From positions 1,817,501 to 1,847,500 of the forward strand of contig WPIO01000055.1 in NCBI GenBank assembly GCA_009760855.2: a DNA stretch of 30,000 nt. The letters run 5' to 3'. The notes under the pieces were generated by a model. The model did not search any database. It saw nothing but the letters and a program-made list of their open reading frames with translations, and was not told the origin of the DNA. The stretch comes from Cristatella mucedo (taxonomy: Eukaryota; Bryozoa; Phylactolaemata; Cristatellidae). Positions 20,332 to 29,752 of the stretch are shown here, in pieces (position 1 is the first letter of the stretch; every line of letters starts with the position of its first letter). The position numbers and the translations under genes were made by a program.

Positions 20332-20340
20332 TTATTCATT

Positions 20341-21120
20341 TTTCAGCTTCATAGCATTGCTAAAATTCGGGCTTGTTTAGATAAGGATACCACGTCCAAG
20401 TTGGTCCATGCATTCGTGACATCCCGTCTCGACTTCTGCAACTCACTGCTTACTGGCCTACCAGCATGTGCGATCAGTGCTTATGCGTGCTGACACTGTG
20501 CATGCTGCCACTAACCACATTTGCATGCTGACCCTGTGCATGTCACCCCTAACCATATTATTCATTTCGTTTATTTTTTCAAGCATGATTTTACTTACCA
20601 TTCAAGTGCATTTCACTTTACAGCAAATGTAAAGCGCATAGAGAGAGATTAAGTTCTCTGAGGGCGCTTTATCAAGTGAATTATTATTATTATTATTATT
20701 ATCATTATCAGGCGATTGCAGCTGGTGCAAAACTCCGTAGCTAGGCTTGTCTGTCGTGAGCGTCACAGTTGCTACGTTACACCACTTCTCGCCGACCTGC
20801 ACTGGCTACCAGTCAAGCAACGGATTGACTTCAAGGTTTTGTCGCTCACTTTTAAGTCACTTCATTCTTTGGCTCCAGCCTATCTCTCAGATCTACTCCC
20901 CCATCAGGCCAATCATCGTACCACCCGCTTTTCGGAATCCAACAGTCTACAAATACCTCGTACAAACCTTAAATCCTTTGGAGACCGTGCATTGAGTTCG
21001 TATGCTTCAAAAGTCAGGAACTCTCTCACGACCTGCCTCAGAACATCCCTTGACCTGACCGCATTTAAAAAGAACTTAAAAACACACCTATTTAGGACAG
21101 CATTTAGTGGATCCCTGTGA
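20341..21120 (+). pseudogene. RT C-terminal tail split by a LINE insertion (copy D)
   Basis: Two parts of one coding region. 20341-20477 gives SIAKIRACLDKDTTSK and [20 protein letters not shown], interrupted in the CAI(R) codons. 20712-21120 resumes with [14 protein letters not shown] and ends THLFRTAFSGSL before TGA. The insertion plus its duplicated target is 234 bp, a multiple of three, so both parts are in the same frame, but the insert brings a TGA at 20491-20493. No other stop is seen in the second part. As in copy C, only the post-catalytic region is present. Confidence 0.88.
20478..20706 (+). mobile_element. Nested 229-bp LINE family-1 3' end
   Basis: The 3' UTR from TGCTTATGCGTGCTGACAC to the tail GGGCGCTTTATCAAGTG and (ATT)n, inserted into copy D. 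The host reads ...GTGCGATCAG before it and ATCAGGCGATTG... after it, giving a 5-bp duplication ATCAG (20473-20477 and 20707-20711). Copy C shows the empty site GCGATCAGGCGATT. This is an extremely 5'-truncated insertion of the same family. Confidence 0.92.
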
Positions 21121-21359
21121 TTCGTCCTTCACGTGCTTATGCGTGCTGACACTGTGCATGCTGTCACTAACCACATTTGCATGTTGACCCTGTGCATGTC
21201 ACCCCTAACCGTGTTATTCATTTTGTTTGTTTATCAAGCATGATATTACTCACCATTCGATTGCATTTCCCTTTGCAGCAAATTTAAAGCGCCTAGAGAA
21301 AGATTAAGTTCTCTGAGGGCGCTTTATCAAGTGCATTATTGTTATTATTATTATTCATT

Positions 21360-22079
21360 CGTTAAAATGCAGTATTCGTGGTTGTTACGCGTGCTAGGCA
21401 GCGAGTGTTTCTTAATACGCTCGGCTACCTAATTTGTATGTATTTTTAGTAGAACCACGAGTACCCGCTTAGAGGCTTTAACCTGACTACCATTGCTCAA
21501 CAGGTCACCGTGCACCCTGCTCAACAGGTCACCGTGCACCCGAAGCGGAGAATGGTTTTCCGTAGAATGGTTGGCAATAAATCCCGATCGAAAATTGCAA
21601 GTAAGATCTGGTGAATTGATCTAGTTGTTTAATTGATGAGCCTTCACTCGTACCAGTGTCGTGGATACGATGGCAAAGGCAGCGCGATTGCTGAGCTCGA
21701 CGTGAGGCCTGCACGCGGTGTTTCTCCGTTACCAGCTGCTGGGTGCTTCACCAGATGAGCACCAGGCGTGCCTCAGCTGGGCCACAACAGCTGATGGATA
21801 CAGTCTTTCGTCGTAAGTAGACCTGATTTGAATAACAGGCGGCACTAGTAGGCCCGTGCAGTTTAGCCAAATCAATTGAAATTAGACTGCTGGTGTACTT
21901 TTTTCCAAGTTGGCGGAAGAACTAGAAAAATTGCACCGGACTACCTTCCTTCGCACCAAAGGATACTGGTTGGTGTTGGTCCCTAAAAACTAATGGGCCT
22001 TTATGATCGACGTTTGTAATCGCTCTCTTCGACGCTTCTGTTGACAGCAGATGGTGACTCCTAGCTAGCATCCTTACAA
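21360..22079. other. Intergenic with a 24-bp tandem duplication
   Basis: A 24-bp unit beginning TGCTCAACAGGTCACC is duplicated exactly at 21494-21517 and 21518-21541. The rest is unique-looking. Confidence 0.6.
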
Positions 22080-22935
22080 ATATGTCACATTGATGTTCTG
22101 TTGAATCTACACTAAATCTAGGTACCCTGTTCCAAAGTGACCTTTCATTAGACGACCTCATCAGCTTCACAATCAAGCCTGCCTACTTTCAGCTGCATAA
22201 CATTGCTAAAATTCGGCTTATTTAGACAGGGATACCACATCTAAATTAGTCCATGCATTTGTGGCATCCCGTCTTGACTTCTGTAACTCACTGCTTGCTG
22301 GTCTACCGGCCAGTGCAATCAGGCGCTTAAAGTTGGTGCCGAACTCTGCAGCCAGGCTTGGCTGTCGTGAGCGTTGCCTTTGTCACATTACACCACTTCT
22401 CGCCGACTTGCACTGGCTCCCAGTCAAGCTACTCATCGACTTCAAGGTTCAGTCATTCACTTTTAGGCCCCTTCATTCTTTGGCTCCAGCCAACTTATCA
22501 GATGCACTCCCCTACCAGGCTAAGCATCGTACCACTCGCTTTTCGGAATCTAGTTGCTTACTTACAGCTCGTACGAGCCTCAAATCCTTTGGAGACCGTG
22601 CCTTTAGTTCGTATGGTCTCAAAGCCTGTAACTCACTTCCGACTTGCGCCAGGACATCCCCTGACTTGATCACATTTAAAGAGAAACTAAAAACGCATCT
22701 TTCATTAGCGGGTCCACGTGACGCTCTGTGCGCTTATGCGTGCTGACACTGCATGCTGCCACTAACCATATTTGCATGCTGACCCAGTGCGTATCACCCC
22801 TAACCAAGTTATGCTTATCGCCATTGAGCATGCTGCCACACACTAACCGTTCGATTGTGCTTCCTTCGAAGCAACAGCAGGATGCCTAGACGGCTATTGA
22901 GTTCTTGGAGGGGGCTCTTCTATCAAATGCATTAT
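22080..22935 (+). mobile_element. LINE family 1, copy E
   Basis: Begins near TGTTCTGTTGAATCTACAC, which matches copy F upstream of the RT tail, and ends GGGGGCTCTTCTATCAAATG, CATTATTACTT. More diverged than C and D, with a shortened 3' UTR. Confidence 0.85.
22180..22746 (+). pseudogene. RT C-terminal tail, frameshifted (copy E)
   Basis: In the main frame (22261-22746) the motifs are [60 protein letters not shown] and a TSPDLITFKEKLKTHL end. A one-base loss near 22213-22215 (TTCGGCTT against TTCGGGCTT in copy D) breaks the upstream part. A short deletion near 22690 removes the FRTAF segment. It is a relic of the post-catalytic RT region. Confidence 0.82.
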
Positions 22936-24956
22936 TACTTTCAATATAAAAGGGAGACTCGAATACAAGTACCCACCTTCATTCTCACGATCAAGGCTAG
23001 GCTTTTGAACGAGTGGCCTAAGATCACTTGTTTTTACGAGGGAAGGAGCGTAACCGGTAACCAGGAATATATTTACAATGTGGCACTTTCGTGTCTCACA
23101 CTCTGTCGTTCGCTCTTAGGCAGGCTCGTGGCCATTTGATTCGGTTTACAGCCTCTGATGTCCAGCCTCGGGGGATTCGTGGTCGGAACACAGTCTCATC
23201 TAATCGAGGCTATCTGATCCTGGACGTGAAGCAGGCGTTGGGACAAGTGAGTAGCCCAGTAAGCCTGGAGTGCAGAGTGCAGTATTTGTACTGACCGTTG
23301 GTGCTGTTGAGGTGATCGCGATTGTGCGGCGACGGCCGACATGTGCACTTTGTGTGGCCTTCCTGGAGTTTCGCGTCTCCGGTGCGAGATCGGGCATTGT
23401 ACACTATTTTTTGTGGCTGACGGGCAGCAATAGTTCTACGCACCTCATAAGGAGAGCTGTCGGCTGCAGATCTCGAGGGCCGAGTGAACTTTCCCGCCTG
23501 GGAGGTGAGTTTAGTGACGAGTTCAGAGGAGACAGTCACGAAATAGGAGAGGGCAGAGCAGCGCGATGTGGGCGTGGAAGTCCTGCAGGGACGGCGGTGA
23601 GGGGACCGAGTTGCTAACCGGTTCCATCTTAGCTACGAAGAATTTGAAGAGACGCTCTGCTAACCAAGTCACCGTTGGCATCAATGGACAATTTGCTTGG
23701 TTGGGAGCGCTCAAGAAGATGGTCGATAATGGATATTGGCTTTTAGGGTTATTGAAAGTGATTCTACTACTTGTCTATAAAATGAAACCTCCATCGCTGC
23801 TAAATAGGCTTCTCTACGAGATGGACACGGACTTGTTCTCACAAGGTATGGGCGCTCTGTTTTGCTGCCGTGTTGAGCTACTGTCAGCAGCAGCATACCT
23901 TCGTGCACGAGTGCTGCACCTACAAGTCAGATGACCTAAGATTCCGAGGCTTCATCCGGGCTTCATCCGGGCATTTTTTGCATCTCGGGCGGCCGACAAT
24001 AGTACCGCCAGAAGAGCTACGTTTGTTGCCTGTACCTAGGCGGATGCCGGTACATCCCGTTTGCAGCAATATCGTGCAAATAACTAACTCAAACCTCTGA
24101 GCGAAAATGACTCGTTTGAAGGCCAAACCTCGGCTGACCAACTACTCGTTCAGAAGTTCAGCGTAAGGCTACAATTTAGGTCATGACAGATACCCTACTG
24201 CTATTTTATGACTCAGGAGCCGCTAACAATCTCAAGTACTGTCATAATATATCCACTTTGTTGGGCATACATACCGATATCTTTCTTCACATTTTCAAAG
24301 GGGTACCTGACTCAAAAAAACGGTCGAGAACTGCTGTCCTAGAACTTCAAAGTCATCGATTTTTGAATGTCCAGCTCATACAAGAGTAATATCTCAAACA
24401 ACTTAAACAGTAATAGGAGGCTTCTGCATACGGCTAGAGCAGCATTCTGCTGACACTCATAGATGATTCGAGACCGTTAAAGTGGTCACATCGGTCTTAT
24501 TTAGCATTGACAAATGTAAAATTTTGCTTTTAAATGACAGCTTTTGGTGGTCCCAAGCTGAAAACGATCGTTGCATTTACCAGCTGTGCTGACGACCAGC
24601 CGTGCACCGGGCACTAAAGCACAATGCGACGGCAGCCAAATAGTCAAGCGAATAATGCTGGCCGAAAGAGGCTGCGAAAAAGAGGGGCGTCCGGGCAAAC
24701 ATCCTGGAGATCCGGCGACCCTGGCGACCTCGGGCAGAGGGTTGCTGAAAGGTTGCTCTAAAGCTCATACGCGCGAAATACTAAATACGAGGGGGAGCAA
24801 GAGGACTGCTGCTGTCGTACACGGCCGTGCTCCGCACGTAAAGAAGGCATGGAAAGTAGTCGAACTGACAGTCAGACTTTGATATTTCGGGCTTCGATGA
24901 GCCTGTGGCAGAGTGGCTGCACACAGGATCGGCTCAGTACAGTATCGCACAACACC
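22936..24956. other. 2 kb without recognised genes
   Basis: The longest repeat-free stretch. Frames of 94-122 codons (23270-23617 and 23566-23934, +) and 68 codons (24183-24389, +) have no domain that I recognise. An 11-bp exact tandem duplication GCTTCATCCGG lies at 23949-23970. If this window holds a host exon, this is one of the less repeat-damaged places, but nothing supports it directly. Confidence 0.45.
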
Positions 24957-25133
24957 TGCCCAGCAGCGGCAGCGGCAGCAGCAGCGAAGCACCAGCAGCA
25001 GATGCAGCAGCAGAAGCAGCAGCCACATCAGCAGCAGCAGAAGCAGCAAAGCAGCACGGTAGCATTAGCAGCAGCACCGACCAGGATAAGAAGCAGCAGC
25101 AGCAGCAGCATTAGCAGCAGCAGCAGCATTACT
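24957..25133 (+). repeat. CAG/GCA trinucleotide tract
   Basis: Interrupted GCAGCAGCAG with CGG, AAG, ACC and ATT variants over about 175 bp. Frames read poly-Gln, poly-Ala or poly-Ser. One + frame (24849-25295) stays open on both sides, but a real exon is not shown. Confidence 0.9.
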
Positions 25134-26354
25134 AGTTATATTGCATCGTGGCGTCGTTTTGTATTTATGGCCTTAGCATCAGGCAAACGGCTAGTCATTC
25201 CAGATGGGGAGCTTCTATTCCGGCAAACAGGGATTGTAACGAAGTCATTACTGTGCCAGAGGCATAATGTTTTCCCGCGATGCCCTGGATGCTGATTCTC
25301 TCTAATGCACTGTCGCAGCAGGCAATTAAAAACAGATGCAGGTCGAAGGCAATTTTCAGCCGCGTTCAAGCCATCCCACGAAAAAGGGCATCGCAGGACA
25401 GACTCTGGCGAAATTGGCAGTTTGTATTGAATAAGTCTTAAGTTAATAAGGTAGTAAGTGGGGTCATTATGTGTACTGCATCTCACGGCGTCATGCTCTC
25501 AATAAGAAAACGATCAATGGCGAGAACACTCTCTACTTTCCGCATCAAAGTCCAGGCATCAAAGCCTGGCATAATGGACTTGAGGACAACGTGACACCTT
25601 CAAGTCAATGTTGATTTACGTAGCGTTAGCTATCTTCAGCAGTCACACTACCAGCAGCTCACACAACTGCTACGGGTTTTCTTCGGACAGAACGTGGAAA
25701 CGGATAGCTGGGTAGCCTGGGTCGTCTGCAGCATTCGCCTGGCCTGGTTCGTCTGCTGCACTCCCTTCTGACGCACTGGCCCTAGGCAGGAACGCAGCTA
25801 ATCACCGTAGGGGGAACAGACTGCGAGACATCTGCGACAGCTGAAATGCCAAGTCGTAACCGATAGTCGCGACAAGGTTTTTCTCCCGCCGGGTGTGCAA
25901 AGCAATTTCGCAAGTCGCTGGAGCATCGATCAACCTACGGTGTCAACTTTCAAGTGTTGCTCAAATGTCAACTTTCAGGTGTAACTTAAGTGGCAGCATC
26001 ATCTAAAGCCCGCAGGCGGCAATGAATTAGCATTGGGTCGTTACGTCGAGAGCTTCTGAACGAGGCATGCCCGATAGGATTCAGCGGTAATGTTTAGCAC
26101 GCTGGCAGGTCGCTACTTCCAGTTTATGTGCGTAATGCTATAGTACTATCTCGAGCCAGATACCGTCGCAGAAAGTGCCTGGTCCGACGAAGCGACTGAA
26201 CGCGACGGTTTGCGGCCTTCTTATGTCAAGTGGTTAGCAAAGCCGGCACCTAAATTAAGAGCACACGATGGCGGTCACACTACAGGTCAACCAATTTGAA
26301 GAACCGAGCCTACAAGTCCAGCCGCACGCTTACGGCCCGCTATTGTCCGATTTA
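25134..26354. other. 1.2 kb without recognised genes
   Basis: A reverse frame of 116 codons (25486-25136) lacks a domain. Small structures are a CCAGGC-ATCAAA-GCCTGG hairpin at 25552-25569 and an imperfect repeat TGTCAACTTTCAAGTGT/TGTCAACTTTCAGGTGT near 25941-25983. There is also a near repeat of GCCTGG(G/T)TCGTCTGC near 25713 and 25741. Confidence 0.45.
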
Positions 26355-26512
26355 ATTAACAGCCTCATATGTATACCGGCAGAAGAGGCTTAACGGCTAT
26401 CATTGCCGCTTGCAGTTGGAAATCAAGGATTCGAACACACGGCAGGTGTTCGATTCAAGTCTATGACCTTGGTCGTGAAGAGCAAGAATCTTAGCTCACG
26501 GGCTATCGTGGC
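26355..26512 (-). mobile_element. SINE family B, copy 4
   Basis: Reverse strand: ATAGCCCGTGAGCTAAG head, CTCTTCACGACCAAGGTC, TGTTCGAATCCTTGATTT (B box), TGCAAGCGGCAATGATAG, CCGTTAAGCCTCTTCTGCC, GGTATACATATGAGGCTGTT. The region between A and B boxes contains an extra TCGAATCGAACAC-like stretch. Its head lies against the ATT tail of LINE copy F. Confidence 0.8.
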
Positions 26513-26515
26513 CCA

Positions 26516-27772
26516 ATTAATAATAATAATAATGATAATAATAATAATAACACACTTGATGAAGCGCCGCCCGCAGAGAAGTCGATCTCTTTCGAGGCAC
26601 TTGAAATTGGCTGCAAGAGAAAACGCAATTGAATGGTGAGTGATATCTTGCTTGATAAGCAACATGAATAACATGGTTAGGGGCGACATTCGCAGGGTCA
26701 GCATGCAAGTGTGGTTAGTGGCAGCATGCAGAATGTCAGCACGCATAAGCACACGAAGTACGAATCACAGGGACCCAGTAAATGCTGTCCTAAATAGGTG
26801 TTTTTAAGTTCTTTTTAAATGTGGTCAAGTCAGGATATGTTCTGATGCAAGTCGGGAGTGAGTTGCAGGCTTTGGGAGCATACAAACTTAATGCGCGGTC
26901 TCCAAAGGATTTAAGGTTTGTACGAGGTATTGGTAAACTGTTGGATTCCGAAAAGCGGGTGGTACGATGCTTGGCCTGATGGGGGAGTAGATCTGAGAGA
27001 TAGGCTGGAGCCAAAGAATGAAGTGACCTAAAAGTGAGCGACACAACCTTGAAGTCGATCCGTTGCTTGACTGGTGGCCAGTGCAGGTCGGCGAGAAGCG
27101 GTGTGTAGTGGCAACTTCGACGCTCACGACAGACAAGCCTAGCTGCAGAGTTTTGCACCAGCTGTAAGTGCCTGATTGCACGTGCCGGTAGACCAGCAAG
27201 CAGTGAGTTACAAAATTCGAGACGGGATGTCACAAATGCACGGACTAACTTAGATGTGGTATCTCTGTCTAGACAAGCCCGACTTTTAGCAATTTTGTGT
27301 AGCGTAAAGTACGCAGACTTGATTGTGGAGCTGACGTGGTCGTTCAACGTAAGGTCACTTTGGAACATGACACATAGATTTCGTGCAGATTCAACAGGAG
27401 ATATGCTGGCAGTGCCGATTTTCAGCGTTAGCCTTTCCAATTCTTGAATCGCGCTTGGTTTGCCCACAACTAGTAAGTTGGTTTTATCATCATTCAATTT
27501 AGAAAATTTTCTGCCATCCATGTGCGGATGTTCTCAATACATGCTGCAAAGGAGTTGAGAGAATTTGATGTGCTGGAGGGCTGGGGGGGATCAAAGCAAA
27601 AGTACAACTGAGTTTCATCCGCATAGAAGTGAAAGCCCAGATTGTGCCTGGCAATTACATCGGCACGAGGAAAGTATTAACCGCTAATAGAACATGACCA
27701 AGCACAGCGCCCCGAGGTATTCCATATTTCAGAAGTACCTCGGATGATATTGGTCCATTCACATTAATTCAG
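26516..27772 (-). mobile_element. LINE family 1, copy F (longest copy)
   Basis: Reverse strand from about 27772 (AATGGACCAATATCATCC) through RT motifs, the RT tail and 3' UTR to GCGGCGCTTCATCAAGTG and an ATT/ATC tract at 26516. It reaches the RT catalytic region, unlike all the other copies here. It is 5'-truncated inside the RT domain. Confidence 0.9.
26790..27772 (-). pseudogene. RT domain remnant with catalytic box (copy F)
   Basis: Upstream segment: KYGIPRGAVLGHVLL, matching the RT motif GVPQGSVLGPxLF. A frameshift near 27665 follows. Next is DVIARHNLGFHFYADETQLY, matching the FxYADDTQLY catalytic box, with Glu in place of the second Asp (codons 27625-27614). It continues in frame to IRTWMAENFL, where one A is missing near 27498-27500. 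The frame from 27521 then runs 243 codons: KLNDDKTNLLVVG, FQSDLTLNDHV, SRLEFCNSLLAGLPA, LHWPPVKQRIDFKV and FGDRALSLYAPKACNSLP. A 2-base loss near 26800 removes the normal C terminus. The L2/CR1/Rex1 type is inferred from motif spacing and the RT tail. The element is not functional. Confidence 0.88.
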
Positions 27773-27914
27773 TTTTATTATCGCTTATTTTAAATAAAGT
27801 GTTAGACATAATGGATCGAATATCCGCACAAGGCAGGCGTTCAGTTTGTCAGTCGCTGTAGCCTACCCTCGTGGTTTAGCTGCCAAAGGACAACCTGTCA
27901 GCGTCAGCAGGTGC

Positions 27915-28425
27915 CTTGCTGCTGAACTGCTGCCCCCTCGTTTTAGCCACTTCGTGCTCTCAGGTGCTCTACTGAATATAAATTATGAATTACTAAATAT
28001 AAATATATATATATAATTTATAAATAAAGAAATATATATAATCTATAAATATAATCTACTGAATATAAATTAGCTGTCCCATTTCTTCGCTTAAAGACTT
28101 CTAGTGACGGACGCTTTTGCACTGTAGGTACTAGACCGTCTAACTCACTTTCACAATTATTTCGTTACGACATATACTCTCCTGCTGCAGACTATGGCGC
28201 AACCTTTCCAGCCGTCCTCAGCTGCTACTTCCGTGCTATTCACAAGCTCAACTGCTCTCTCATGAATCAGCTATGCTTTCTCTCTCTTCGTTGAGTGAGA
28301 CGAAGTCTGTTGGCTACCTCATGAGTACCGAATTACGCTTTGGCCTCGAAAGTGTTAGAGAAAAACCCCCCTCGTTTAACACCCACCTGGTCTTGTGACT
28401 TTGTGGTTACGTACGGTGATACAGC
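27915..28425 (+). mobile_element. LINE family 2, second copy, interrupted by AT-rich insert
   Basis: TGCTGAACTGCTGCCCC and CTCAGGTGCTCTACTGAATA correspond to the segment at 5587-5645 of the first copy. After an AT-rich stretch the copy continues ATTAGCTGTCCCATTTC, CGCTTAAAGACTTC, CTAGACCGTCTAACTCACTT and on to CTTTGTGGTTACG. Stops and shifts are frequent. Nothing is intact. Confidence 0.75.
27986..28072 (+). repeat. AT-rich insertion flanked by a 17-bp direct repeat
   Basis: CTACTGAATATAAATTA occurs at 27969-27985 and 28056-28072. Between them is AT-rich sequence with ATATATATATATAATTTATAAATA. The empty counterpart in the first family-2 copy has a single ACAATAAATTAGC. This is either an insertion with target duplication or a local tandem duplication followed by AT expansion. 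Confidence 0.7.
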
Positions 28426-28796
28426 ACATGAAATTTCATTATCAAAGGAGAAGTGCAAAATCATACAAAATATGCATTTTTATTATTCTGTGTATCACAA
28501 CGATTTCCTATTATTATATTGTTCGTATGCATTAATATTCGGGCGGTCTCTTCCCAATGGTCAGCGTAGGTTAGTGATTCAGCTGCGACCACTGTTTAGG
28601 CGTACGAACGTAGTAACGTGCGGTACGCAAACACCAAATTAAATAGGCCGACTTGCGTGAACTCGTGAAAAAACCGTGGTGGTTCGATATTCATTTTGAG
28701 AATTTAAAGACGGTGATTATAAGCGCATAGTTCAGCCAAGGCTCAGTCGCAATGACTCACCCACTGACCGGCAAACCGATGTTATGATCAACGGAT
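28426..28796. other. Spacer between family-2 LINE copies
   Basis: AT-rich sequence with one 100-codon frame (28340-28642, +) that begins inside the LINE remnant. No domain was recognised. Confidence 0.4.
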
Positions 28797-29275
28797 ACAG
28801 AGTAAAGTTCTTACGCTGACCCACAAGGCCGGCCACCGCTTGGCTCCTTAAAATGTAGTTGAACTGCTGCCCCAGTTTCAGCTTCCTCATTGCCTCAAGT
28901 CCTCAACCGACAATAAATTAGCTGTTCCATTCCTCCGCTTAAGCACTGCTGGCGACAGAAGCTTTTGCTCTGCAGGTCCTAGACTGTGGAACTCAATTTC
29001 ACAATTCTTACGCAACGACATCTAATCTCTTGCTGCCGACTGAGGCAAATACTTTCCAGCCGTCCTGAGCTGCTACGTCCGGGCTACTCACTACCTCAAC
29101 TGCTCTCCTGACCCTGCTATGCTTCCTACTTTCCCTTTGTTTCGCGAGATGAAGTCTGCTTGCTACCGTGCATGCGTGCCGACAGCCGCTTAGGATGTGA
29201 GTATGCTACAGAGAACTCTCCTGCGTCACACCCAAACAGTCTTTGTGGCTTTTTAGAGTTGCAGACGGAGATACA
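28797..29275 (+). mobile_element. LINE family 2, third copy
   Basis: GGATACAGAGTAAAGTTCTT, AAGGCCGGCCACCGCTTGGC, ACAATAAATTAGCTGTTCC, GGCGACAGAAGCTTTTGCTC, TGCAGGTCCTAGACTGTGGA and AGTTGCAGACGGAGATAC are colinear with 5518-5999. Many substitutions and in-frame stops are present. It lacks the ATT-type family-1 tail that follows the first copy, so the family-2 element itself probably ends at the GAGATAC/ATAA point. Confidence 0.8.
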
Positions 29276-29701
29276 TAATGATTGGCTGATGCGGTCCCGG
29301 CAATGCTCGTCTTCTTAAGAGATACGCTGAAAGATAATCTCCGTAGGTTTAGGCTGTTTGCAATTAAATAAAGCGCGGATGGAAATCCTGAGCACCACTT
29401 TCTCGTTATTCACAGAACAACTCAACAGATAACTAAACGCTGTGTTCATGTTGTCTGAGGCGAAGCCAGGATTGGATTGGATCGGAGCGTTGGGATTGGA
29501 GCGCCGGGGTCTGGCACGGGGGTCCCCCCCCCCCGCAGAGCAGGCGCTGGGAGCGTACCCCTTAGCGCCTGAGGCCAGCAAGAAACTGACCGAAACGACG
29601 CCGTAATGGCCAGTGCAGCCTGGCCAAGCATCAATGGGCTAGCGGTCTCGAAAGCACGGCCGCTGGCCGCCCGACCGAGTGTCAGACTCGCTACCACTTA
29701 C
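29276..29701. other. Intergenic, GC-rich with C-run
   Basis: Two overlapping reverse frames (88 and 83 codons) show no domain. A GGGGGTCCCCCCCCCCC junction lies near 29517-29534. Confidence 0.4.
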
Positions 29702-29752
29702 CAGCCACAGGGGGGGGGGGGGGGTGGCAGCTGCCACCCCCCCCTGTGGCTG
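29702..29752. repeat. Foldback palindrome with G15 and C8 runs
   Basis: CAGCCACA-G(15)-TGGCAG directly followed by CTGCCA-C(8)-TGTGGCTG. The arms are perfectly complementary except that the left run has seven extra Gs. There is no spacer at the centre (CAGCTG). The sequence can form a cruciform. The G-run alone could form a G-quadruplex. Confidence 0.92.

Larger units (their letters stand above)
20341..21350 (+). mobile_element. LINE family 1, copy D (carries a nested insertion)
   Basis: 5'-truncated copy starting TTTCAGCTTCATAGCATTGC and ending in GCATTATTGTTATTATTATT. It is bounded by a candidate 9-bp target-site duplication TTATTCATT (20332-20340 and 21351-21359). The right copy overlaps the ATT-rich tail, so part of that match could be coincidence. 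Apart from the insertion at 20478-20706 the copy is colinear with copy C and includes the full 3' UTR and tail. Confidence 0.9.

Noticed and set aside
24849-25295. 148-codon frame with poly-Gln/Ala, possible host exon with a glutamine repeat
   Set aside because: The CAG tract keeps several frames open. The non-repeat ends are short and have no domain.
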